From Haliclona indistincta (Eukaryota; Porifera; Demospongiae; Haplosclerida; Chalinidae), in the NCBI GenBank assembly GCA_964017065.1, contig OZ024788.1, positions 268,938-332,937 of the forward strand: 64,000 bases of DNA. The letters run 5' to 3'. Of the stretch, positions 1 through 40,592 are shown piece after piece. Position 1 is the stretch's first letter; every line of letters begins with the position of its first letter. A program made the position numbers and the translations under genes. The notes under the pieces were generated by a model, which made no database searches, had not been told where the DNA came from, and saw nothing but the letters and a program-made list of their open reading frames with translations.

Positions 1-78
1 TCTCTCTCTCTTCCTCTCTCCCTCTCTCTGTGTCTCCCTCCCCTCTCTCTCCCTCCCTCCCTCCCTCCCTCCCTCCAG
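1..78 (+). repeat. CT-rich polypyrimidine tract before a NAT10 exon
   Basis: Pyrimidine-rich tract made of CT and CCCT runs, ending in a CAG splice acceptor at 76-78. An equivalent tract precedes the duplicate exon at 20030-20151. It is read as the 3' end of a NAT10 intron. Confidence 0.6.
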
Positions 79-19914
<19,836 letters not shown>

Positions 19915-20029
19915 TTGATTGGTGCATGATTTAACATTTGTTTACTAACCAACTAATCTTCCCATAACTCTCAAAATCGGTCCTATGGAGCACCCTTTAC
20001 CGCGATCCTCTAGCTCCCTCCCTCTTTCC

Positions 20030-20151
20030 CCCATCCCCTCTCTCTCTCTCTCCCTCTCTCTCCTCCTTCCCCCTCTCCCTCCCCCTCCTCTCCCTCTCTC
20101 TCCCTCTCTCTCTCCCTCCCTAGCTCTCTCTCTCCCTCTCCCTCCCTCCAG
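20030..20151. repeat. Pyrimidine-rich tract before duplicated NAT10 exon
   Basis: CT/CCCT runs ending in CCAG, equivalent to 1-78. The duplication boundary lies between the NAT10 stop (19914) and this tract. Confidence 0.7.
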
Positions 20152-20910
20152 GTTCCTTCTCTCTCTATCTAGTTGTTCTCATACTATAGTAATGGATGAT
20201 CAACTCAATGTGTTACCAATATCATCTCACATGACCTCCATTGTTCCTCTTGATCCAGCTGGTGGAAGAAAGGTATGTACATCTCTCTTTACTGGTCTCT
20301 ATGTAGAACATTTTGTCTTTAACGCCAAAATTTAGAGATTTAACTACATTGGTATTTTGTATTGTGCAGTGCGATTTGTATATCTGGTTTATTTCTCTGC
20401 ACTTTATAAAGGGCTTTTATGAGAAATTGGAGCACTTTGAATTTCAGAAAGGTGATAATAGAAAGGGATAGCGATGTGCAAGGTTGTGTAGAGCGTCTTC
20501 CAGCCTAGCCTAGTCCCTGGCTGAATTTTTCACAACGCAGCAAGGATACTAGTGCACGTGCTCAGATGATTCCCTAGAATTTACACTGTATACTAGCTCG
20601 TTCCAGAAGCACTTTTCGTGTTCTTCCAAGAGTAAAAGTATCGTACAGCTCGGCATTTGTGCTGTTCTGCCTTGATCAACATGGTTGTACACTAAAGCCT
20701 ATAAGCATGAGGAGACTATTTATCACAGCAATGGTTGTGTGATTTTTGTCTGATTTTCTACGTGGAACAGCAAGTGTTTTAGCCGCCAACTTCTCCCATT
20801 CCTTTGTGACAGCAAGCTGAAGCAATCCAGTATCCCCTAAAGGCAAGGGCTGTGTCGTGTTAGTATGGGTTGCTTTAAAGGGTAACTACTGCCAAAAACT
20901 TTTTCTTGAC

Positions 20911-21590
20911 TTTATTGCATGTTTTTGTAGGTATAGGTCCCTAAAAACTCCCTCCAAAGTTTTACTTCCAAAAAAAAGTATTTTTTCATGAGATATGAGC
21001 TGCCAAAACAGCACTTTAAAACACTTCCTGTGGTGGGCGGGACTTACGGATGACGTAGATGGGGGAACCTGTTGCGCGGTAGCAATGCTGGTAATGTATG
21101 CAGACAGACAGCGTTTACCAAGTTCCCTAAGAAGTAACAGTGAGTCTTCTCTATTATGGAGTGCCAATACATTGTCTAGAAGTGTTACAAGGGTTCAGAG
21201 ACACTGTAGCACACTGCAATACTAGCCTACAACAGTACCATAGAAATCATCAAAATGCAGGATTTCAGCAGTGATGGTAAGTTTGACAGACAGTTAGATG
21301 CATCATGGTAAGTTCATTGTACAAATGCACCTGCTGGCTGATGTATGATGGTTTTGTAATGTTCCTTCCATGCCAGCACGTGGGAGCTAGAGTGTGACAG
21401 TATCTACAGTATAATGTAACTATAGAGAAAGAGTGTGCATTGCTACCACGCAACAGGTTCCCCCATCTACGTCACGTGTAAGTCCCGCCCACCACAACAA
21501 GTGTTTTAAAGTGAAAAAAAAAATACGTTTTTGAAGTACAACTTCGGAGGGAGTTTTTAGGGACCTATACCTACAAAAACATGCAATAAA
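20911..21590. mobile_element. About 680-bp inverted-repeat element
   Basis: Imperfect arms 20911-21088 and 21437-21590, containing GGTATAGGTCCCTAAAAACT, GGTGGGCGGGACTTAC and GGGGGAACCTGTTG or their complements. The middle is non-coding. It is a MITE-like insertion in the copy-2 intron and is absent from copy 1. Confidence 0.75.
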
Positions 21591-21898
21591 CTCATATATA
21601 TTCAGTGCCAAGTAATATATTATCTCTGCCCTTGTGGTGCGTATCAGGCCTAATTTTTCACCATTGCGTTTCTGTGTTGCAAAACATTTGGCCAGGGGAA
21701 GAGGCTGGTCCTAGCCAAATGTGTGTGCATGTTTTATTGACTTCCTCACGTTAGCATGGAAGCACGTTAGCTTCTGTGCTGACAACAGAAATAATAGCAA
21801 GTAGACATGGGAAAATTTTAAACTGGAGTGTTCTCTGTTTTGCCCAGGGTTTGAAAGGGTCGGCTTCTCAGCTGGACTACTCACCATAAACCTTCTTG

Positions 21899-21995
21899 CA
21901 TCGTGATGGAGCTAGCAGAGAAGGGAGACCATATAGTGAGACTATCGTGTTACAGTGACTACTGGTCTCCCTCCTCTGCTAGCTCCATCATGATG
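21899..21995. repeat. 33-bp hairpin
   Basis: Arms 21899-21931 and 21963-21995, with GATGGAGCTAGCAGAG and its complement around a 31-base spacer. The kinase fragment next to it breaks off here. Confidence 0.75.
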
Positions 21996-22290
21996 CATAT
22001 TCTCCCTCGGTGGTCAGCACGTCTACCAGCTGAATGATGCAAGGCTGATGGCACAGAGTGCGCATCGCTTCCAGTTCTCGCGGCAGGAACCGCTTGATGA
22101 CGTCACTAGGCGCCTTCCTCTTGTCGACGACTTTGATCGCCACTTTTTTCGAGTTGTTTCTTGCACAGTGCGCCAGCTTCACCTTGGCATAGGCACCACT
22201 GCCATTGGTCCTCTCCACTACGTAGCCGACCTTGTGTCCACCTGAAGTCCAGCAGTACTCAGCTGGACAGTCTAGTGTACCTGCTGACAT
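21988..22290 (-). pseudogene. TSSK-like serine/threonine kinase fragment (N-lobe)
   Basis: A minus-strand frame of 100 residues encodes the start of a protein-kinase domain closest to testis-specific serine kinases. It has GYVVERTNGSGAYAKVKLAH (glycine loop), VAIKVVDKRKAP (the VAIK lysine) and FLPRELEAMRTLCHQ (alpha-C glutamate). It ends at the hairpin 21899-21995 with no catalytic loop or DFG. It could be a first exon, but no good donor is seen, so a truncated gene copy is more likely. Confidence 0.65.
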
Positions 22291-22710
22291 ATGTGAAGGG
22301 GATAGGTAGAGGAGATGGATGGAGTAGAAGAGAGAGAAGTGGACGAGAGACGAGGATGGAGAACCACAGCTGAGCTACTTTGACGAGAGGACGGTCGAGA
22401 GAGAGATAGAGAGGATGAGGAAGCTCTTACACCACCTGTGTATCAGAAGTAAAACCACTCATGATTTTGTATGACTTGCTAACCTGCTGATTTTACTTGT
22501 GTTGAAGAGGCCAACTGATTCTGTCTTCTACTGTAGAAAGAGTTTAAGACATAATGAGAAGAACCTGTATGAGAAGCTACATGTAGTACTGAGAAGAACC
22601 ATTGTCTACTTGTATGCTGCTGTTTTAGTTCCTGATTATTTCTGTAAACAGTGCTGTCTTCATAGCATTTAGTGATACAGTGATAGTGTACTGGTCTTGA
22701 TGCAATTTAT
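22291..22710. other. Intronic DNA, no gene seen
   Basis: AG-rich then AT-rich sequence between the kinase fragment and the 22-bp minisatellite. Nothing recognisable. Confidence 0.5.
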
Positions 22711-22711
22711 T

Positions 22712-23175
22712 ACTGTGCACCCAGTGGCTACTATAGCCACACCCAGTGGCTACTATAGCTGCTCCCAGTGGCTACTATAGCTGCTCCCAGTGGCTACTAT
22801 AGCTGCTCCCAGTGGCTACTATAGCTGCTCCCAGTGGCTACTATAGCTGCACCCAGTGGCTACTATAGCTGCACCCAGTGGCTACTATAGCTGCTCCCAG
22901 TGGCTACTATAGCTGCTCCCAGTGGCTACTATATAGCTGCACCCAGTGGCTACTATAGCTGCTCCCAGTGGCTACTATAGCTGCTCCCAGTGGCTACTAT
23001 AGCTGCTCCCAGTGGCTACTATAGCTGCTCCCAGTGGCTACTATAGCTGCACCCAGTGGCTACTATAGCTGCTCCCAGTGGCTACTATAGCTGCTCCCAG
23101 TGGCTACTATAGCTGCTCCCAGTGGCTACTATAGCTGCTCCCAGTGGCTACTATAGCTGCTCCCAGTGGCTACTA
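22712..23175. repeat. 22-bp minisatellite upstream of TRAF copy 2
   Basis: About twenty copies of CCCAGTGGCTACTATAGCTG(CT/CA). The single-copy ancestor is visible upstream of TRAF copy 1 (CAGCTGCACCCAGTGGTTAC near 11908). The array therefore grew after the duplication, about 150 bp upstream of the second TRAF start codon. Confidence 0.93.
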
Positions 23176-23320
23176 ACATAACAATGAGTGTGTAATTGTT
23201 ATCAGTGACAACAGTGAAGCCTTACTGGGCTGGCCCTGAATAGGTTCAGAGGCCCTGACAGGCTTTGTTATACTTAGCATATGTGCCTTTAGTTGCTGAT
23301 GCTAGGAAGTGAACTGTATC

Positions 23321-25045
23321 ATGACAGCTCAATTTATCTTCATCACTGAGCCTCCAAAGAGTCGCTTCTGCCCCATTTGCTTTGAGCTACTAACAGAGCC
23401 ATACCAGATGGTGAAGTGTGGCCATCATGTCTGCCAGCAGTGCCACACACAGCTCCTCACTAATGGCAACAAGAAGTGCCCTGTGTGTCGTGAACCCAAT
23501 GCTCTCTCCAGTGCTCATCTTGACAAGTTCCTCCAGCGTGAGATCAATGACCTCAAGGTTTGCTGCCAGCACCACAGGGAAGGCTGTGAGTGGACAGGAG
23601 AGGTGAGGGACCTCCAGAGCCATCTTGATCCTGACAAGAGGAGGTGTAACTACATCCTCCTGCCTTGCTCCTTTGGCTGTGGTGAGAGAATACGGAGCGG
23701 CGCCATGAGAGATCACTTGAAGAGATACTGTGCTAAGCGTCAGATGAGCTGCCAATACTGCTCCTACTGTAGTTCATATGATATCGTCACAGCAAAGCAT
23801 CTCCCGATCTGCCTTCAGGTTCCTGTGACCTGTCCTAACAACTGCAAGAAGAAGGGACTCAAGAGAGAGCAACTTCAAGCACATATCGATGAGTGTCCTC
23901 TACAAGTAATCTCTTGTCCCTTTACCAGTGCCGGCTGCACTGTGAAGCTGCCTCGAAATGAGATGGAGAAGCATGAAGACACTGCCATGCGCCAGCACCT
24001 TCGACTACTGATGAAGCTACATCTCAATCAGGAGACCTCTACTCCTCCTCCAGCTGCAATATCTCCACTGCCATTCCTCTATAACCAAGCACCAATGGAG
24101 TTCATCATCAGTGATTACCGTGAGAAGAAAGAAGCTAATGAAGAGTGGTACAGTTCACCATTTTATACCCACAACAGAGGCTACAAGTTCCGTCTACATG
24201 TGTACCCCAATGGTTATTGTATAGGCAGTGGTTCTCACCTAACAGTATGTGCTCAACTTATGAGAGGAGAATATGATAATGAGTTAGAATGGCCATTTGA
24301 AGGAAACATCAGAGTAGAGCTACTGAACTGGAGAGAAGACAAGAATCACCGCTCACATGTAATTGACTTCAACAGATACAACGATCCTGATGGCACATAC
24401 TCTTCTCGTCTCACTGATCAAGAAACTGCAACTGGTCTTGGCATACCTCAATTCATATCTCTCACTGACCTGGCGTCCACCACTAACACAGAATACTTGC
24501 GTGACGACTACCTCAAACTAAGAGTTAGTGTGGCAGCCTACTCCACACCTCTCCTCCCCCCGACCCCAGAATGGCAGGACCCCCTCATCAGCACCCAGTC
24601 TAGGGCTCAGTTCACCATATCAGAGTATTCCAAACGCAAGCAGTTCAACAACGAATACTGCAGTCCACCATTCACCACCAGCCCACAGGGTTATACATTA
24701 TGCCTCACAGTGGATGCTAATGGTCGGTGTAGTGGTAAGGGCAGCCACTTGTCGATCTATGCTTACATCATGAAAGGTCAGCACGATGACCGCCTCCAGT
24801 GGCCTTTCACTGGTACCATCATCATTGAGCTCCTCAACTGGCTGGAGGACAAGGAACACTACAAGAAGACACTCACAATTGATACAAACAATAACTTTGT
24901 TAGAGTTACTGAAGGAGAGTTTGGAAATAACTACGGCTATTACCAGTTCATCTCTCATTCCTCTCTCACCTCATCCGCTACTAACACACGATATTTTTAC
25001 CAGGACTGTATTTGTGTGAGAGTACAAGCCACACCCAGCAACTAA
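23321..25045 (+). CDS. Intronless RING / TRAF-zinc-finger / double MATH protein (copy 2)
   Basis: 574 residues from the ATG at 23321, same length and domain order as 12078-13802. It has a RING with all eight ligands (CPIC, CGHHVCQQC, CPVC), TRAF-type zinc fingers and two MATH domains. It is open over its whole length, and amino-acid changes are scattered, mostly in the MATH domains and zinc-finger loops. The upstream 150 bp and downstream 300 bp also match copy 1, so it was copied as part of the host-intron duplication. Remaining intact while the surrounding NAT10 copy decayed suggests selection on the TRAF gene. This is inference; substitution ratios were not computed. Confidence 0.9.
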   Translation: MTAQFIFITEPPKSRFCPICFELLTEPYQMVKCGHHVCQQCHTQLLTNGNKKCPVCREPNALSSAHLDKFLQREINDLKVCCQHHREGCEWTGEVRDLQSHLDPDKRRCNYILLPCSFGCGERIRSGAMRDHLKRYCAKRQMSCQYCSYCSSYDIVTAKHLPICLQVPVTCPNNCKKKGLKREQLQAHIDECPLQVISCPFTSAGCTVKLPRNEMEKHEDTAMRQHLRLLMKLHLNQETSTPPPAAISPLPFLYNQAPMEFIISDYREKKEANEEWYSSPFYTHNRGYKFRLHVYPNGYCIGSGSHLTVCAQLMRGEYDNELEWPFEGNIRVELLNWREDKNHRSHVIDFNRYNDPDGTYSSRLTDQETATGLGIPQFISLTDLASTTNTEYLRDDYLKLRVSVAAYSTPLLPPTPEWQDPLISTQSRAQFTISEYSKRKQFNNEYCSPPFTTSPQGYTLCLTVDANGRCSGKGSHLSIYAYIMKGQHDDRLQWPFTGTIIIELLNWLEDKEHYKKTLTIDTNNNFVRVTEGEFGNNYGYYQFISHSSLTSSATNTRYFYQDCICVRVQATPSN

Positions 25046-25219
25046 CTACCATATATAGTAATGACTCACTAGTGACTTTGTAGCTGTTATGATCTTTTAT
25101 CAAAGACTGATTAGTGGTACGATGATTGCAAAAATTAATAATAATTAATTATGTTGTTTTGTATATCTACAAAGCATGTTCAGTTGTTGCGATTGCAGTA
25201 CTCTCTCTCACACGTACAG

Positions 25220-25452
25220 GATCAAGGTGACCCACCTGATCTAGTCTCTCTGAAGGAGTCTCTTCACCATACTCAACCAGTTGGTAGTATTGTTAGCTGT
25301 GCACGTACTCTGGATCAAGCCAAGGCAGTACTGGTGTTCATAGACGCTATATCAGAGAAGACACTAAGGAGCACAGTGACACTGACAGCTGCTAGAGGGA
25401 GAGGGAAATCAGCCGCTCTAGGATTAGGGATAGCAGCTGCTTTGACATTTGG
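25220..25452 (+). pseudogene. NAT10: Duplicate Walker A exon of NAT10
   Basis: Same protein as exon 13998-14230 apart from a late Val-to-Leu change. It is intact in itself, but the exons downstream are deleted. Confidence 0.85.
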
Positions 25453-26365
25453 GTGAGTAGGGAGGGTGGGAGGGAGATTTGGTGTATAATAATGGGAGGA
25501 AGTATTGAGCGAGTTTTGATATGTGAGAGTGGGTGTGTGATAGAGTGGATATGGGAAGTGAGTGGGTGGGGAAGTGTGATATGTGAGAGTGTGTAATAAT
25601 TATGTGATGAAGTGTAATATATATATAATGTGAGAGTGTGTGATATGTGAGTGTGTGATATGTGAAGGTTTGAGTCTCTCTTTCCAGCTAGGCTAATATC
25701 TTTGTAACGCGCTGCTGTTACCATGGAACCAGTTCAACAAACACTAGAGGAGGACCTAGTGAGTGATGGGTGTTAGTGTGGTCTAGTGTTAGCCCCGCCT
25801 ATATAGACAGAGGCTGCAGATGAAGTAACAAAGCAACAGATGTCACAGCTAAGGAATGGATCTATCCGAGTGAGTGTACTGTGTGTGTGGGTGCGTGCGT
25901 GCAGGTGGGTGGGTATGTGTGTATGGGGTGCTTGGTCTTGCATTGGAGAAGTCCACTAAATGGACAACGTAAATGGGACTTTCAAGTGACCACACCTGCT
26001 GTGCTGAGAGGCTGCAGCTAGTCCTACTGCATGTTCCTTGTCCTGCTCCAGAGGGTATATAGCGCCACACATATTGTGTCTGCAGTTTACTTTATGAGTC
26101 TCTTGGTGATTGTCTCCTCCTCCATGCATGCAGGTATGCTGTAGTTGGTGATGATATTGACTGGGATCAAGCACTAGGAGCCAGCAAGAACGCTGGCATC
26201 GTCAGTATAGCACGGTGACCACACCCTTTACCACACCCTCTCATTATACACAATCACTGCAGTGCTCCAAAGCGCAAGAAGAGCTCACAAGATCACAAGC
26301 TCCATCAGCCATCAGCTCCTCACACCACTAGCAGCACTAAGAGACAGAAGAGACACAAACACTGA

Positions 26366-26665
26366 TTGATTGGTGCTTGATTTAACATTTTTTAGCCAAT
26401 TTGAAAGCAAAATTATCAGCTCTAGCTCAAACCAAGAATAAAGCCCACCGGGCTATTTGTATACTTGGAAGCAAAATGACTGTGTCTCATATTATGGTCG
26501 TTGCAAGTCTCTTGCTCCAAGCAGTACTGGTCAAGGTGCTGCTGACCCTCTCCTGTGTGGGCAGACGACCTCTCCCAGCTGCATGTCCATGCACCTACAC
26601 ATTAATAAATAAGTCGAGATGGTCAGCAGCTATGCTATAGACTGCATCCTGGTTAATTAGTGCAC
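26366..26665. other. Spacer, no gene seen
   Basis: Similarity to the first NAT10 3' flank ends near 26390. The rest is unrecognised unique sequence up to the 30-bp minisatellite. Confidence 0.5.
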
Positions 26666-26669
26666 AAGC

Positions 26670-27405
26670 CAGGCCTAGCTTGAAGCAGTGAGTTAATGCA
26701 GTGCCTAGCTTGAAGCAGTGAGGTAATGCAGTGCCTAGCTTGAAGCAGTGAGGCAATGCAGTGCCTAGCTTGAAGCAGTGAGGTAATGCAGTGCCTAGCT
26801 TGAAGCAGTGAGGTAATGCAGTGCCTAGCTTGAAGCAGTGAGGTAATGCAGTGCCTAGCTTGAAGCAGTGAGTTAATGCAGTGCCTAGCTTGAAGCACTG
26901 CCTAGCTTGAAGCAGTGAGGTAATGCAGTGCCTAGCTCAAGTTGAGCAGTGAGTTAATGCAGTGCCTAGCTTGAAGCAGTGAGTTAATGCAGTGCCTAGC
27001 TTGAAGCAGTGAGGCAATGCAGTGGCTAGCTTGAAGCAGTGAGTTAATGCAGTGCCTAGCTTGAAGCAGTGAGTTAATGCAGTGCCTAGCTTGAGCAGTG
27101 AGGCAATGCAGTGCCTAGCTTGAAGCAGTGAGGCAATGCAGTGCCTAGCTTGAAGCAGTGAGTTAATGCAGTGCCTAGCTTGAAGCAGTGAGTTAATGCA
27201 GTGCCTAGCTTGAAGCAGTGAGTTAATGCAGTGCTTAGCTTGAAGCAGTGAGGCAATGCAGTGGCTAGCTAGCTTGAAACAGTGAAGCAATTAATGCAAT
27301 GGCTAGCTAGCTTGAAGCAGTGAAGCAATTAATGCAGTGCCTAGCTAGCTTGAAGCAGTGAAGCAATTAATGCAGTGCCTAGCTTGAAGCGTGAAGCAAT
27401 TAATG
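26670..27405. repeat. 30-bp minisatellite, about 24 copies
   Basis: Units of GCCTAGCTTGAAGCAGTGAG followed by (G/T)(T/C)AATGCAGT. It starts with regular 30-mers and ends with longer variants carrying AGCTAGCT and AATTAATG. The length divisible by three makes long minus-strand frames (LLQARHCI repeated) that are not genes. Confidence 0.95.
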
Positions 27406-27440
27406 CAGTGCTTTTGTCCTTTGCATAGCTTGTCTCTGTG

Positions 27441-27590
27441 CAGGTATGCTGTAGCTGGGGATAAAATGTGCTGTGATTAAGCATTAGTTAGATTAGGTGC
27501 AAGGTCATGGTACTATAGCTGAGCTAGAATCGTTGATCACTGTCATTATACACAGTGATCCGAAGCACAAGAGCTTACAAGCATCATTAG
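27441..27590 (+). pseudogene. NAT10: Degenerate third copy of the NAT10 terminal exons
   Basis: TGCAGGTATGCTGTAGCTGG matches the start of exon 19683. After degenerate sequence, CATTATACACAGTGATCCGA and AGCACAAGAGCTTACAAG match the last intron and the tail exon at 19790-19850. Substitutions and indels destroy the frame. Confidence 0.7.
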
Positions 27591-27608
27591 CATAAGTAAT
27601 TTAGTTTT

Positions 27609-28565
27609 AGGCGGCGTTTACACGACAACGCTATCAGGTGAAAACGAAGACGTTTGTATCCGTTTTAGGGACACGCACCGGCATTATTCCAGAATTTCTT
27701 TGGGAATAATAGGTATAATTTTAATAATAGGCTGAAAATGCATAGATGACGTAATTATGACATAAACATGATGCAATAATTACGTAATCCACGTGCTCAG
27801 CTAGCTGGCGGTGAACGTGGTGACTGTACAGTTTGCAGTTTGTACGCTGTGGCAAGAGTATCACAACATCAAAATGACGGCAGAACCAACAACTTCCTCC
27901 TCTGTGATTACAACGGATAACTCGGGCCCTCCTCTAGCTCTAGTAGTATTTCTGTGACGCAGCTGAGTACGTCGGACTCCTCGTGCGCTCACACTAGTTA
28001 TACTTCAGACTCGGCTAGCTCAGAACATAAGCTAGTGTAATGTTACAATACAATAATCGAACCAATTTGTAAAATTTAAATCTCTTTGTTTAAGAATAAT
28101 GAGAAGAAATGTTAAGAATAATAGGGCAAGATGTTAGGAATACAAGAATAGAATAATAGGGAGAAAAAAAAGAATAATGTGCGTGTCCCTAATCCGTTTT
28201 GGTCGTGCGTTTACACCAAAACGATGAAAACGCATAGGTAAAACGGAGACTTATGAAAACGGAGACCAAAGTGGAGACTTCGAAAACGGAGACATGAAAA
28301 CGCTCGTGTAACTTTTTGTATGAGCGTACCTCAGCCTTTATACTTGCAAAGAATGCTGGGTAGAGTCTTCAAACAGCATCTATCAACAAAGAGTTTCTTC
28401 TTTCGCTTTGGTTCGTGCATACAAGCGAATAACAGCGTGCTCGCCTAAAAACGCCACACCCATATTCCATACTAAACGGTGTCGTGTAAACAGCCAAAAC
28501 GCTGCAGCTGAATACGCATACATTTCCCCGTTTTTGGACTGATCGTTGTCGTGTAAACGTCGCCT
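27609..28565. mobile_element. Outer MITE with a nested insertion
   Basis: Inverted ends AGGCGGCGTTTACACGACAA at 27609 and its near complement ending at 28565. The flanks share TTAGTTT, but not in perfect register, so the target duplication is uncertain. Inner repeats GAAAACGAAGACG / GGAGAC-like lie beside a 526-bp hAT-like MITE that interrupts it. Confidence 0.7.
27666..28191. mobile_element. 526-bp hAT-like MITE (8-bp TSD)
   Basis: Termini TAGGGACACGCAC and GTGCGTGTCCCTA, flanked by ATCCGTTT at 27658-27665 and 28192-28199. Both the 8-bp duplication and the TAGGG start fit hAT elements. No transposase. It is inserted inside the MITE at 27609-28565. Confidence 0.82.
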
Positions 28566-28774
28566 TAGTTTCCAAAATATTTAAATCTTAGTCTAAGAGA
28601 AAACTTGTCTATGCATGCTTTACAGGGAAAATCCCTAATAAGCTTCCAAACATTCAATAATGACGTCATTGAGTCGTTATTGCAGCTGGTAATAGTGGGA
28701 GTGGCTGAGAGCGAGCACACTTTGTGAGTTTATGTACAGGACGTACATACACACTCATCGCCCGCCGCTACAGT

Positions 28775-40393
<11,619 letters not shown>

Positions 40394-40592
40394 TCTATTA
40401 TTAGTAACATCATGTGATATTGTTTGGTGTATGATTGTCCAAAGATTTTATCAAATTTGTTGAAAGAAACAGAGAAATTTATGATAGAAAGTAGGAATGT
40501 CAAACAATGAGTGATGTCAGCTCCTCCTAGTCCTGTATGAGAGACAACTGACACAGTACCAGTCCAGTACACTAGCAGCTCTAACTCACCAT

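Larger units (their letters stand above)
20152..26365 (+). pseudogene. NAT10: Partial, internally deleted second copy of NAT10
   Basis: Pieces in order: exon 20152-20272 (intact, AAG at its edge), the intron with the second TRAF gene, exon 25220-25452 (Walker A), and a fused scrap at about 25687-25757. In that scrap the start of the GCTAATATCTTTG exon joins straight to the middle of the TMEPVQQTLEEDL exon. Then come a frameshifted copy of the MDLSE exon (about 25810-25870), exon 26134-26214, and the tail exon 26263-26365. Everything between FATSPSP and TMEPVQQ is deleted. Either usable acceptor gives an immediate stop at the fusion, so no full enzyme can be made from this copy. Confidence 0.82.

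Noticed and set aside
26653..27290. Minus-strand frames of LLQARHCI repeats
   Set aside because: 30-bp minisatellite artefact.
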